Position numbers and translations under genes: made by a program
NCBI RefSeq assembly: GCF_025446935.1
Contig: NZ_JAOEGN010000002.1
Location: 62,001-126,000 of the forward strand
Origin: Paracholeplasma vituli
GTDB taxonomy: Bacteria; Bacillota_I; Bacilli_A; Acholeplasmatales; UBA5453
DNA: 64,000 bases
Direction of reading: 5' to 3'
Shown: piece after piece, positions 25,342 through 39,380 of the stretch
Layout: each line of letters starts with the position of its first letter
Numbering within the stretch: position 1 is the stretch's first letter
The notes under the pieces: model-generated
What the model was told of the DNA's origin: nothing
What the model saw: only the letters and a program-made list of their open reading frames with translations
The model's database searches: none

Positions 25342-28300
25342 ATGGGATATCGTACAGTGCAGTACGGTAAGAAAGCAGTTAGACGCAACTACTCTAAAAT
25401 GCGTCATGAGATTGAATTGCCAGATTTGATCGAATTACAAACCAAATCATTCGACTGGTTTGTGAATGAAGGGTTAGCAAAATTATTTGAGGACATCTCA
25501 CCGATTGAATCCTATAATGGCGATTTCAAACTGTACTTTACTAACCACCGTTTTGAAGAACCAAAATTCGACATCGTACAATCAAAGATTCGTGACACCA
25601 GTTATTCAAGACCATTATTTGTTACAGTTAGACTTGAAAATGTAATCCAAGGTACTGTTATTGAGAAACAACTATTTATGGGTGATTTCCAATACATGAC
25701 ACCAGTGGGTACTTTTATCATTAATGGTGCTGAACGTGTCGTCGTTTCACAAATCGTTAGATCTGCAGGTGTTTACTTCACCAGCGATTTTGACAAAAAA
25801 ACCAACACTCACCGTTATCTCTCCCAAGTGATCCCGACCAGAGGTGCTTGGCTTGAATATGAAATGGGTGCCAAGAATATATTCTATGGTAAACTCGACA
25901 GAAGCAAAAAGGTATCCTTGACTGCCCTCTTACAAGCATTTGGATTTGATGGCATTGAAGAAATTAAAAAACTATTCCCAACCTACAAGAAAATGTTAGA
26001 TGAAACTTTCAAGAAGGATGAAAAGGAAGGTATTTTAAGTTCGGATACTGCGATTGAAGACTTATACTCCAAACTCAGACAAGGCGAAAAAATCCCTGTT
26101 TCTGCAGCGAAAGAGTTTGTTCGTACCCGTTTATTCGATTCGAGACGTTACGATTTAGAAGAAGTTGGACGTTACAAATTTAAACAAAAGCTGGATATCA
26201 CTCACCGCTTAATGACCATTGCACAAGGTATTACAGCGCCAAACCAACCAGCTGTTTACAAATATGCAGCAGACGTTATTGATCCAGTGACTAAAGAAAT
26301 CTTAGTTGCGAAAGATCAAGTCGTGGATGTCGCTTCCGTTGAACTCTTAAGTGAGCACAGAGACGCTTTACGTAAAGTTGTCTTAACCAAAGAAGCGAGC
26401 CTTCAAAACGAATCTGAGAATGAAGTATTTGGTATCAAGACTTCAGACTTATTCGAACAATATGCGAAGGACGATATTTTATACATCCCTGCAGATGCGA
26501 AAGAAGCCGGTCTACTTGTTCCAGCCAGAACAAAAATTACCACTGAAGTTCGTAACTTAATCTATAAAAACAGAAATAACCTCGTTTTCCAAAAGAAGGA
26601 TCTTAACGGCAATACCGTTGTTGAAAAAGACGCTTCTAAAGCGAAACTTATCTTAGACCTTTATGGCAAAATTGATGGTGTTACACCACTTGAATACGCG
26701 AAAGAAATCAAGGTTGAACAAAACATTGTTAACCTCTTAACTGGTGAAGTCATCGTTGAAGCGGGCAGTGTCTTGACCCCTGAGGTGAGACAAACCTTAC
26801 TCGCTAACCGTGAAGGTTTAAACTACGCTTCCTTAAGATACTTACGTACATTCATTGACCACGACATCTTACTTGCTGATGACTCCGTACTCTTCTACGA
26901 AGGTACTGAAGTAACAGACGAAGTCTATTTCCAAATCTATGAAAACAAATTAAACTTAAAACACCTTGAAGACCTCAAATACGCGACAGTGTATGCGAAA
27001 CAAGACATCGATATTCTTGAAGATTACAGAAAGTATGAATCCGCTGAAAGTCAAAAAGACCATAAGCCAATCATCTACTGTGGCTATGAAATTACCGATG
27101 AAAACTTACTTGAACTTCAAATCAACCGTAACAAGTTAGATGAAAATGTCATCAAGTACTTCTTAGTTTCTGGTAAAAAAGGTGAATTCTATCGTAAAGA
27201 ATCACAACGTCGTGCAACCTTCGTTGAAGTCATCCAAGTTAAGGATGCTAAAGACGATAAAGAAGTCATCGAACTCATCGGTCACGACTCTCGTGAAACC
27301 CGTCTTCACATCACAGTATCTGATATCATTGCTTCCGTTTCATACTACTTAAACTTGTATGATGGCGTTGGTAAGACAGACGATATTGACCACTTATCCA
27401 ACCGTCGTTTAAGACTCATTGGTGAACTATTAAAGAACCAATTCCGTATTGGATTGGCTAAACTTGAAAAGAACATCAAAGATAAGATGTCTACTGCAGA
27501 TGCGAAAGAAGCGTCTTTACAATCCCTAATCAACATTAAACCATTGACAGCCTCCTTAAAAGAATTCTTCGGAAGCTCTCAATTATCCCAATTCATGGAC
27601 CAAATCAACCCTCTTGCAGAACTTACTCAAAAACGTAGAGTTTCCGCGTTAGGTACTGGTGGTCTTGCGAGAGACAGAGCGGGCGTTGAAGTCCGTGACG
27701 TTCACGAATCCCACTATGGTCGTATTTGTCCGATTGAAACCCCAGAAGGGCCATCAATCGGGTTGATCTCCTCTTTAGCAAGCTATGCGAAAGTGGACCA
27801 ATATGGCTTTATCCAAACACCATACTTAAAAGTTGACAAATCTAATCCTGACAAACCATTTGTCACGAGTGAATATGTCTACTTCACAGCAGGTGAAGAA
27901 GAACATCATATCATTGCGTCTGCGGACTCGCAAACCGATGAAAATGGTTACTTCAAAACCGAAACTGTAATCGGACGTTTCATGGGTGAAACCAAGACTT
28001 ACTCCTCTAAAAAAGTTGATTTCATGGACGTATCCCCTAAACAAATCGTATCGGTTGCGACCTCATCGATTCCGTTCCTAGAACACGATGACGCCTCCCG
28101 TGCGTTGATGGGTGCGAACATGCAACGTCAAGCTGTACCACTATTAGTACCAGATTCTCCAATCGTCGGAACCGGTATCGAATACCGTTCTGCGAAAGAC
28201 TCCGGTAGTGCGATTGTTGCACACGTTGATGGTGTTGTTACTTATGCGGATGCGAGAAAGATTGTCATCGCAGTGAAACCAGAAGCCTCCATTAAGACCA

Positions 28301-29790
28301 CAAGAGGTAAACTTGTTTATGACAAGGATACCGAATTTAACTGGGAAGCTTATGATCAAATTCGCCAAGCGAAAATGACCGATTTACTTCGTTTTGAAAC
28401 TTATGAATTGACACAATTCTTACGTTCTAACCAAGATACTTCGATTCTTCAAAAACCAATCGTTCAAATTGGTGAAAAGATTGACCGTGGCGATGTAATC
28501 GCTGATGGTCCATCGATCAACAAAGGTGAACTTGCTTTAGGTAGAAACGTCGTCGTTGCGTTCATGACCTGGGAAGGTTATAACTATGAAGACGCCGTCA
28601 TCATGAGCGAAGATCTAGTTAAGAATGACGTTTATACATCCATTCATATCGATGAACACCAAGTGGAATCTCGCGATACCAAACTTGGTAAAGAAGAAAT
28701 CACAAGAGAAATTCCAAACGTATCTCCAGATGCGCTCAAATTCCTTGACGACCGTGGGGTTGTTATCCCAGGTACTGAAGTAAAAGAAGGCGACATCTTG
28801 GTTGGTAAGATTACACCAAAAGGACAAACCGAACCTACACCTGAAGAAAAACTATTACAAGCCATCTTCAATGAAAAGGCAAGAGAAGTCCGCGATACAT
28901 CCTTAAAAGTACCTCATGGCGGTGGCGGTATTGTCCACTCCATCCAATATTTCAGCAAATCCAATGGCGATGAACTCGGGCCAGGCGTCAATGAAGTTAT
29001 CCGTGTATACATCGTGAAGAAACGTAAAATCTCCGAAGGGGATAAGATGGCGGGTCGTCATGGTAATAAAGGGGTTATTTCGAAGATTCTACCTAGAGAA
29101 GATATGCCATACATGGCAGATGGTACACCAATTGACATCATGTTAAACCCACTTGGGGTTCCATCTCGTATGAACATCGGACAAGTCTTAGAAATCCATT
29201 TAGGTATGGCTGCTAAGAAACTTGGTATTAAGATCGCAACTCCAGTCTTCGATGGTTTAACCCAAGAAGACTTGAAAGAAATCATGAGTGAAGCTGGCAT
29301 GTCAAATGACGGTAAACAAGTCCTTTATGACGGACGTACTGGTGAACCGTATGAAAACAGAGTTTCAGTCGGTGTCATGTACATGATTAAACTTTCCCAC
29401 ATGGTTGACGATAAACTCCATGCGCGTTCTGTCGGACCTTACACTTTAGTTACCCAACAACCAATGGGTGGTAAAGCTCAAAACGGGGGACAACGTTTCG
29501 GGGAAATGGAAGTTTGGGCACTCTATGCTTATGGTGCTGCTCATACCCTTAAAGAAATTCTTACTGTTAAGTCAGATGATATCATCGGACGTAACAAAGT
29601 ATACCGTGCGATTACCGATGGTAAACCAATTCCAGATTCACACATCCCAGAATCCTTCCGCGTATTAACCAGAGAACTTCAGTCCTTAGGTCTATATGTT
29701 GAATTGATCGATGCGGAAACCGGTGAAAATGAAGTTAACAAATCATTAGTAGATCAATCGAATCCATTTGAACGTAAAGGGGGATTCTAA
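25342..29790 (+). CDS. rpoB: RNA polymerase subunit beta, with an unusual internal expansion
   Basis: 1482 residues against 1193 in Bacillus. The core is complete: N-terminal protrusion, lobe, rifampicin region (SQLSQFMDQINPLAELTQKRR, residues 746-766), ASYAKVD, GYNYEDA, GDKMAGRHGNKG and the C-terminal clamp segment QNGGQRFGEMEVWALYAYGA. The extra sequence lies between about residues 284 and 655, where Bacillus has about 95 residues. It seems to contain four or five copies of a unit like VIDPVTKEILVAKDQ at about 311, 378, 462, 505 and 578. The rifampicin-site His is Gln763 and Pro is Thr772. SD AGGAG. Confidence 0.97.
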   Translation: MGYRTVQYGKKAVRRNYSKMRHEIELPDLIELQTKSFDWFVNEGLAKLFEDISPIESYNGDFKLYFTNHRFEEPKFDIVQSKIRDTSYSRPLFVTVRLENVIQGTVIEKQLFMGDFQYMTPVGTFIINGAERVVVSQIVRSAGVYFTSDFDKKTNTHRYLSQVIPTRGAWLEYEMGAKNIFYGKLDRSKKVSLTALLQAFGFDGIEEIKKLFPTYKKMLDETFKKDEKEGILSSDTAIEDLYSKLRQGEKIPVSAAKEFVRTRLFDSRRYDLEEVGRYKFKQKLDITHRLMTIAQGITAPNQPAVYKYAADVIDPVTKEILVAKDQVVDVASVELLSEHRDALRKVVLTKEASLQNESENEVFGIKTSDLFEQYAKDDILYIPADAKEAGLLVPARTKITTEVRNLIYKNRNNLVFQKKDLNGNTVVEKDASKAKLILDLYGKIDGVTPLEYAKEIKVEQNIVNLLTGEVIVEAGSVLTPEVRQTLLANREGLNYASLRYLRTFIDHDILLADDSVLFYEGTEVTDEVYFQIYENKLNLKHLEDLKYATVYAKQDIDILEDYRKYESAESQKDHKPIIYCGYEITDENLLELQINRNKLDENVIKYFLVSGKKGEFYRKESQRRATFVEVIQVKDAKDDKEVIELIGHDSRETRLHITVSDIIASVSYYLNLYDGVGKTDDIDHLSNRRLRLIGELLKNQFRIGLAKLEKNIKDKMSTADAKEASLQSLINIKPLTASLKEFFGSSQLSQFMDQINPLAELTQKRRVSALGTGGLARDRAGVEVRDVHESHYGRICPIETPEGPSIGLISSLASYAKVDQYGFIQTPYLKVDKSNPDKPFVTSEYVYFTAGEEEHHIIASADSQTDENGYFKTETVIGRFMGETKTYSSKKVDFMDVSPKQIVSVATSSIPFLEHDDASRALMGANMQRQAVPLLVPDSPIVGTGIEYRSAKDSGSAIVAHVDGVVTYADARKIVIAVKPEASIKTTRGKLVYDKDTEFNWEAYDQIRQAKMTDLLRFETYELTQFLRSNQDTSILQKPIVQIGEKIDRGDVIADGPSINKGELALGRNVVVAFMTWEGYNYEDAVIMSEDLVKNDVYTSIHIDEHQVESRDTKLGKEEITREIPNVSPDALKFLDDRGVVIPGTEVKEGDILVGKITPKGQTEPTPEEKLLQAIFNEKAREVRDTSLKVPHGGGGIVHSIQYFSKSNGDELGPGVNEVIRVYIVKKRKISEGDKMAGRHGNKGVISKILPREDMPYMADGTPIDIMLNPLGVPSRMNIGQVLEIHLGMAAKKLGIKIATPVFDGLTQEDLKEIMSEAGMSNDGKQVLYDGRTGEPYENRVSVGVMYMIKLSHMVDDKLHARSVGPYTLVTQQPMGGKAQNGGQRFGEMEVWALYAYGAAHTLKEILTVKSDDIIGRNKVYRAITDGKPIPDSHIPESFRVLTRELQSLGLYVELIDAETGENEVNKSLVDQSNPFERKGGF

Positions 29791-29793
29791 TTT

Positions 29794-33912
<4,119 letters not shown>

Positions 33913-33921
33913 TTAATTCAA

Positions 33922-33957
33922 TAATGGCGCGCGCTTAGGCACGCGCCTTATTATTTT
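33922..33957 (+). terminator. Terminator after rpoC
   Basis: GGCGCG-C-GC/GC-A-CGCGCC hairpin around a TTAG loop, GC-rich in an AT-rich gap, followed by TTATTATTTT. Confidence 0.8.
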
Positions 33958-33978
33958 ATAAAAAAACGATAAAAATAG

Positions 33979-34007
33979 TTGACAATAAAAACCATTAAAG
34001 GTATAAT
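33979..34007 (+). promoter_or_regulatory. Promoter of the rpsL-rpsG-fusA operon
   Basis: Perfect consensus: TTGACA at 33979-33984, 17-bp spacer, TATAAT at 34002-34007. Confidence 0.93.
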
Positions 34008-34041
34008 AAAAACGCTGTTAAAAATAGACTCATGCTAATTC

Positions 34042-34077
34042 ATTTTGGCCCTTCAATAAGCCAAAATAAATTTTTTG
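34042..34077 (+). promoter_or_regulatory. Attenuator-like hairpin in the rpsL leader
   Basis: Perfect 8-bp stem ATTTTGGC/GCCAAAAT with a 10-nt loop, followed three bases later by TTTTTT. A second small hairpin (ACACA/TGTGT) lies between it and the SD. The leader is about 115 nt long; an autoregulatory role is possible. Confidence 0.5.
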
Positions 34078-34127
34078 AGAAAAAAAAGAAACACACGGTC
34101 ATGTGTTAATCTAGAAAGGAGAAAAAA

Positions 34128-34595
34128 ATGCCTACAATTGCACAACTCGTTAAAGCCGGTAGACAAGACAAGGTAACTAAATCTAAATCACCTTACCTAG
34201 GGATTGGATTGAACACGCTTAAGAAAAAAGAAACAAGTGTTGATTCACCACAAAAACGCGGGGTATGTGTTCGTGTCACTACTATGACACCTAGGAAACC
34301 AAACTCTGCATTACGTAAGTATGCACGTGTTAGATTATCTAACGGTATCGAAGTCAACGCGTACATTCCAGGTGAAGGTCACTCATTACAAGAACATAGC
34401 GTCGTCCTTATCCGTGGTGGTCGTGTTAAAGACTTACCAGGGGTTAGATACCACATCGTTCGTGGCACATTAGATACTTCTGGTGTTGCTAACCGCAAAC
34501 AAGCTCGTTCTAAATACGGTGCTAAACGTCCTAAAGCTATTCCAGCAGGAAAAGCAGTAGCCGGAAAAGCCGCTACACCAGCAAAGAAAAAATAA
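34128..34595 (+). CDS. rpsL: Ribosomal protein uS12
   Basis: 155 residues; the family is about 137, the extra residues being an Ala/Lys-rich tail after [10 protein letters not shown]. Decoding-centre protein. The loop that reads [11 protein letters not shown] in Bacillus and E. coli reads [11 protein letters not shown] here, placing Arg56 at the position of the classical streptomycin-resistance residue Lys43. The Arg codon is AGG. SD AAAGGAG. Confidence 0.97.
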   Translation: MPTIAQLVKAGRQDKVTKSKSPYLGIGLNTLKKKETSVDSPQKRGVCVRVTTMTPRKPNSALRKYARVRLSNGIEVNAYIPGEGHSLQEHSVVLIRGGRVKDLPGVRYHIVRGTLDTSGVANRKQARSKYGAKRPKAIPAGKAVAGKAATPAKKK

Positions 34596-34641
34596 CATCT
34601 AATTAAAAAATATTCAGTATATCTGAAAGGAGGATATAAAT

Positions 34642-35112
34642 ATGCCTAGAAAAGGACATATCGCAAAACGTGATGTTTTACCTGACCCAATTTATAGTTC
34701 GAAACTTGTAACACGTATTATCAATACAATTATGCTAGATGGTAAAAAAGGCACGGCGCAAGGTATTTTATACGGGGCTTTTGACCGTATTAAAGCTGAA
34801 ACCGGTCGTGAACCAATCGAAGTTTTCAATGAAGCATTAAAAAATATCATGCCAGTACTTGAAGTACGTTCAAGACGTATTGGCGGACAAAACTATCAAG
34901 TTCCAGTTGAGGTGCGTGCTGAGCGTAAAACAACTTTAGGACTTAGATGGTTGATCAACTACTCTCGCTTAAGACATGAAAAAACCATGGAAGAAAAATT
35001 AGCGAAAGAAATTATGGACGCTGCAAACGGACAAGGCGCAGCTGTCAAGAAACGTGAAGATACCCACAGAATGGCTGAAGCTAACAGAGCTTTCGCACAT
35101 TACCGTTGGTAA
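34642..35112 (+). CDS. rpsG: Ribosomal protein uS7
   Basis: 156 residues, standard length. Nucleates the head of the 30S subunit. Signatures: [64 protein letters not shown]. fusA follows after 18 nt. Confidence 0.97.
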   Translation: MPRKGHIAKRDVLPDPIYSSKLVTRIINTIMLDGKKGTAQGILYGAFDRIKAETGREPIEVFNEALKNIMPVLEVRSRRIGGQNYQVPVEVRAERKTTLGLRWLINYSRLRHEKTMEEKLAKEIMDAANGQGAAVKKREDTHRMAEANRAFAHYRW

Positions 35113-35130
35113 TCAGAAGGAGCAATTAGT

Positions 35131-37200
35131 ATGCCTCGTGAATTTCCTTTAAATAAGACTCGTAATATCGGTATTATGGCCCATATTGACGCGGGTAAAA
35201 CAACAACAACAGAACGCATTTTGTTCCACACCGGTAAAATCCATAAGATTGGTGAAACCCACGATGGTGCAGCCCAAATGGACTGGATGGAACAAGAACA
35301 AGAACGTGGTATTACGATCACATCAGCAGCTACCACTGCTTATTGGAGAGGACACCGCATCAACGTCATCGATACCCCAGGACACGTTGACTTCACAGTT
35401 GAAGTTCAACGCAGCCTTCGTGTACTAGATGGCGCCGTTACCGTGCTAGATGCCCAAGCGGGCGTTGAACCACAAACCGAAACAGTTTGGAGACAAGCTA
35501 CAGAGTATAAAGTTCCACGTATCATTTTTGTCAACAAAATGGACAAAACTGGTGCTGACTTCATGTACGCTATCCAAACAATCCATAATCGTTTAGGTGT
35601 TAAAGCAGCTCCAATTCAATTACCGATCGGCGCTGAAACATTCTTTGAAGGTATTATCGATTTAGTATCTATGAAAGCTTTCCATTATGATGGTAATGCT
35701 GAAGAAGTAAATACTGAAATCGCAATTCCTGAAAAGTATCTAGATTTAGCTAAACAAAAACGTGTTGAACTCATTGAAGCCGTTGCGGAATTCGATGAAG
35801 AAATGATGGTCGCTTACCTAGAAGGCGAAGAGATTTCTGCAGATGTATTAAAAGTTGCTATTCGTAAAGCGACTCTGTCTGTTGAATTCTTCCCAGTAAT
35901 CTGTGGATCCGCATTCAAAAACAAAGGCGTTAAATTGATGTTAGATGCGGTTGTAGATTATCTACCTGCACCTACTGATGTCGCTGACGTAGTTGGACAC
36001 GATGAACACGGTACTGAAATTCACCGTCCTACTGACGATGATCATCCATTCACAGCAATAGCATTCAAAGTTATGACAGACCCATTCGTTGGACGTCTTA
36101 CATTCTTTAGAATATATGCAGGTACTGTTCAACAAGGTTCTTATATCTTAAATACCACTAAAGGTAAGAGAGAACGTCTTGGCCGCTTGCTACAAATGCA
36201 TGCGAACCACAGAGAAGAAATCAAAGAAGCTTATGCGGGTGATATCGCAGCAGCTATCGGTTTAAAAGATACCACTACAGGGGATACACTCGCTGGTGAA
36301 AAAGATACCATTATCCTTGAATCCATGAAGTTCCCTGAACCAGTTATCAATATCGCAATCGAACCAAAAACCAAGAATGACCAAGATAAGATGTCTAATG
36401 CTCTAACTAAGTTAGCAGAAGAAGATCCAACATTCCGTGTATCTACTGATAAAGAAACAGGTCAAACCATCATCGCTGGTATGGGTGAACTTCACCTTGA
36501 TATCATCGTTGACCGTATGAGAAGAGAATTTAAAGTAGAAGCAAACATTGGTGCACCTCAAGTTTCATATCGCGAAACCATTACAAGTTCCGCTGAAATT
36601 GAAGGTAAATTTATCCGTCAATCCGGAGGTAGAGGTCAATATGGTCACGTATGGATCAAATTTGAACCAAACCCAGGTAAAGGCTTCGAATTCGTGGATG
36701 CTGTCGTTGGTGGTACCGTTCCTAGAGAATACATTGGCGTTGTCCAAAAAGGTCTCGAAGAAGCGTTACCTAACGGTATCTTAGCTGGCTACCCAGTTAT
36801 GGACTTAAAAGCAACACTATTTGATGGATCTTACCATGATGTCGACTCCTCAGAAATGGCTTATAAGATTGCAGCTGCAATCGCGCTTAAGGGTGCGAAA
36901 GACAAGTGTAATGCAACCATTCTTGAACCAATCATGAAAGTTGAAATCGTAGTACCTGAAGAATATCTTGGTAACGTTATTGGTGACGTTACATCCCGTA
37001 GAGGTCGCCTTGAAGCCCAAGAAGCTAGAGGTAATGCAATCGGTATTAAAGCGAACGTTCCACTATCTGAAATGTTCGGTTATGCTACCGCATTACGTTC
37101 GAACTCCCAAGGCCGTGCAACATTCGTGATGCAATTCGACCACTATGAAAGAGCACCTAAGAGCATCGCTGAAGAAATCATCAAGAAGCGTAACGCCTAG
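35131..37200 (+). CDS. fusA: Elongation factor G
   Basis: 689 residues. GTP-dependent translocase. G1 [13 protein letters not shown]3 DTPGHVDF, G4 [10 protein letters not shown] are intact, and domain IV carries [12 protein letters not shown], the conserved loop reaching the decoding centre. Follows rpsL-rpsG as in Bacillus. Confidence 0.97.
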   Translation: MPREFPLNKTRNIGIMAHIDAGKTTTTERILFHTGKIHKIGETHDGAAQMDWMEQEQERGITITSAATTAYWRGHRINVIDTPGHVDFTVEVQRSLRVLDGAVTVLDAQAGVEPQTETVWRQATEYKVPRIIFVNKMDKTGADFMYAIQTIHNRLGVKAAPIQLPIGAETFFEGIIDLVSMKAFHYDGNAEEVNTEIAIPEKYLDLAKQKRVELIEAVAEFDEEMMVAYLEGEEISADVLKVAIRKATLSVEFFPVICGSAFKNKGVKLMLDAVVDYLPAPTDVADVVGHDEHGTEIHRPTDDDHPFTAIAFKVMTDPFVGRLTFFRIYAGTVQQGSYILNTTKGKRERLGRLLQMHANHREEIKEAYAGDIAAAIGLKDTTTGDTLAGEKDTIILESMKFPEPVINIAIEPKTKNDQDKMSNALTKLAEEDPTFRVSTDKETGQTIIAGMGELHLDIIVDRMRREFKVEANIGAPQVSYRETITSSAEIEGKFIRQSGGRGQYGHVWIKFEPNPGKGFEFVDAVVGGTVPREYIGVVQKGLEEALPNGILAGYPVMDLKATLFDGSYHDVDSSEMAYKIAAAIALKGAKDKCNATILEPIMKVEIVVPEEYLGNVIGDVTSRRGRLEAQEARGNAIGIKANVPLSEMFGYATALRSNSQGRATFVMQFDHYERAPKSIAEEIIKKRNA

Positions 37201-37204
37201 GTAC

Positions 37205-37233
37205 TTGCAAAAAACCAGTAATTGATATAAAAT
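37205..37233 (+). promoter_or_regulatory. Promoter of tuf
   Basis: -35 TTGCAA at 37205-37210, 17-bp spacer, -10 TAAAAT at 37228-37233, in the 86-nt gap behind fusA. Confidence 0.7.
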
Positions 37234-37286
37234 AATACTTGGTACAAACTAAGAAAAACACACACACTATAAGGAGAATAAAAAAA

Positions 37287-38471
37287 ATGGCAAAACAAAA
37301 ATTTGAACGTACTAAGCCGCACGTTAACGTTGGAACCATTGGCCACGTTGACCATGGTAAAACAACATTGACAGCAGCTATTTCCACAGTTCTTGCAAAA
37401 AAAGGTTTAGCTGAAGTCAGAGACTATGCTTCTATCGACAGCGCACCAGAAGAAAAAGAACGCGGTATTACCATCAACACTTCACACGTTGAATATCAAA
37501 CAGAAAAACGTCACTATGCACACGTTGACTGCCCAGGACATGCTGACTATGTCAAGAACATGATTACTGGTGCTGCTCAAATGGACGGTGGTATCCTAGT
37601 TGTTTCTGCAGCAGACGGCCCTATGCCACAAACTCGCGAACACATCTTACTATCTCGTCAAGTGGGCGTGCCTAAACTTGTCGTATTCTTAAACAAATGC
37701 GACATGGTTGAAGACGATGAATTAATCGACTTAGTCGAAATGGAAGTACGCGAATTACTTTCTGAATACGACTTCCCAGGAGATGAAATTCCTGTTATCC
37801 GTGGATCTGCTTTAAAAGCGCTTGAAGGCGATGAAAAGTGGACTGCACGTATTGAAGAATTAATGAACGCAGTTGACACATACATTGACAACCCAGTTCG
37901 TGAAACTGACAAACCATTCTTAATGCCAGTAGAAGACGTATTCACAATCACAGGTCGTGGTACTGTTGCTACAGGTAGAGTAGAACGTGGAACAATCAAC
38001 GTCAACACTGAAGTCGAAATCGTTGGTATCCATGACACTCAAAAGACTGTTGTAACCGGTGTTGAAATGTTCCGTAAATTATTAGACAGAGCAGAAGCTG
38101 GTGACAACATTGGTGCCTTATTACGTGGTATTACCCGTGATAAAATCCAAAGAGGTCAAGTTTTAGCAAAACCAGGCTCCGTTAAGCCACATGCTAAGTT
38201 CGAAGCACAAGTATACGTTCTTTCTAAAGAAGAAGGTGGACGTCATACAGCGTTCTTCTCCAACTATAGACCACAATTCTATTTCCGTACAACTGACATC
38301 ACTGGTGTCATCTCTTTACAAGAAGGTACAGAAATGGTTATGCCAGGGGACAACACAGTCATGATCGTTGAACTTATCCACCCAATCGCTATCGAAGAAG
38401 GTACAAAGTTCTCCATCCGTGAAGGTGGCCGTACTGTAGGCGCTGGTTCTGTTATTAAGATTCTTGAATAA
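37287..38471 (+). CDS. tuf: Elongation factor Tu
   Basis: 394 residues from ATG 37287 (SD AAGGAG); an in-frame GTG start at 37239 is rejected, as it precedes the SD and the family begins [12 protein letters not shown]. Delivers aminoacyl-tRNA to the ribosome. G1 [10 protein letters not shown]3 DCPGHADY, G4 NKCDMV intact. Closed by a terminator. Confidence 0.98.
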   Translation: MAKQKFERTKPHVNVGTIGHVDHGKTTLTAAISTVLAKKGLAEVRDYASIDSAPEEKERGITINTSHVEYQTEKRHYAHVDCPGHADYVKNMITGAAQMDGGILVVSAADGPMPQTREHILLSRQVGVPKLVVFLNKCDMVEDDELIDLVEMEVRELLSEYDFPGDEIPVIRGSALKALEGDEKWTARIEELMNAVDTYIDNPVRETDKPFLMPVEDVFTITGRGTVATGRVERGTINVNTEVEIVGIHDTQKTVVTGVEMFRKLLDRAEAGDNIGALLRGITRDKIQRGQVLAKPGSVKPHAKFEAQVYVLSKEEGGRHTAFFSNYRPQFYFRTTDITGVISLQEGTEMVMPGDNTVMIVELIHPIAIEEGTKFSIREGGRTVGAGSVIKILE

Positions 38472-38488
38472 TTAACCACAAAAGTAAG

Positions 38489-38517
38489 ACCACACACACA
38501 ATTGTGTGGTTTTTTCT
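38489..38517 (+). terminator. Terminator after tuf
   Basis: ACCACAC pairs with GTGTGGT around a CA-repeat loop, followed by TTTTTT. Confidence 0.85.
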
Positions 38518-38619
38518 TTTTGCCCTAAAAGGGCACTTGAATGTGATAAAATAGAACTAGTCAGTCATGGTTAAACATATAATATAAACCATTTCTTTAG
38601 GATAATACCAGGTGAACTT

Positions 38620-39378
38620 ATGATTATCGATACGCATGCACATTTAAATACAGAAACATTTGATTCTGAGCTAGATGCTGTCATTGAACGCGCTTCTTTG
38701 GCGGATGTAAAAAAGATTATTGTGATTGGCATGAACAATAAAGCCAATTCACGAGCATTAGAACTGTCTGATAGAGCAAATCTTTATGCAACCGTTGGAT
38801 TGCATCCATCTGATGTCTTAGAAGGCTTAGATATCGAATTACTCAAACAACAATCCAAACACCCAAAAGTTGTGGCAATCGGTGAAATTGGCATTGATCT
38901 ATATTGGGTAAAAGATAATCTAGAGTTACAAATTCAAGTTTTTAAACGACAACTCGAATTAGCGATTGAACTTGACTTACCCGTGGTCATTCACATGCGA
39001 GATAGTGCCAATGAAATATACGAAGTAGTAAAACATTACCCTCAACTAAAAGGTGTGATGCACTGTTTTAGTGCTTCGCTGGATTGGGCAATGAAGTTCA
39101 TTGAACTGGGGTTTTATATTGGTATTGGTGGGCCTGTCACTTTTAAGAACAACCTAGAAGCTAAGCAAGTAGCCACCCAAATACCATTGGATCGATTACT
39201 CTTAGAAACCGATAGTCCTTACCTCGCACCAGTGCCGTATCGCGGTAAGCAAAATGAACCTGCATACACGAAATTGGTTGTTTTAGAAATCGCGAAACTA
39301 CGCGATATTTCAGTTGAAGAAGTATCTACCATGACGACAAGAAACGCTATGCGTTTATTTAGAATAGAGGAGGATTAA
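38620..39378 (+). CDS. tatD: TatD-family metal-dependent hydrolase/DNase
   Basis: 252 residues. TIM-barrel amidohydrolase: metal-binding DTHAHLN at residues 4-10, IGEIGIDLYW, HMRDS, HCFSAS, and LLETDSPYLAP. In Bacillus the homologue yabD follows metG; here it opens a separate group behind tuf. SD AGGTGA. Substrate of family members ranges from DNA ends to misfolded-protein-linked quality control. Confidence 0.92.
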   Translation: MIIDTHAHLNTETFDSELDAVIERASLADVKKIIVIGMNNKANSRALELSDRANLYATVGLHPSDVLEGLDIELLKQQSKHPKVVAIGEIGIDLYWVKDNLELQIQVFKRQLELAIELDLPVVIHMRDSANEIYEVVKHYPQLKGVMHCFSASLDWAMKFIELGFYIGIGGPVTFKNNLEAKQVATQIPLDRLLLETDSPYLAPVPYRGKQNEPAYTKLVVLEIAKLRDISVEEVSTMTTRNAMRLFRIEED

Positions 39379-39380
39379 AC

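Noticed and set aside
38520-38552. Clear tatD promoter
   Set aside because: TAAAAT at 38547 has TG before it, but no acceptable -35; the small TGCCCT/AGGGCA repeat next to it is probably an accessory of the tuf terminator.
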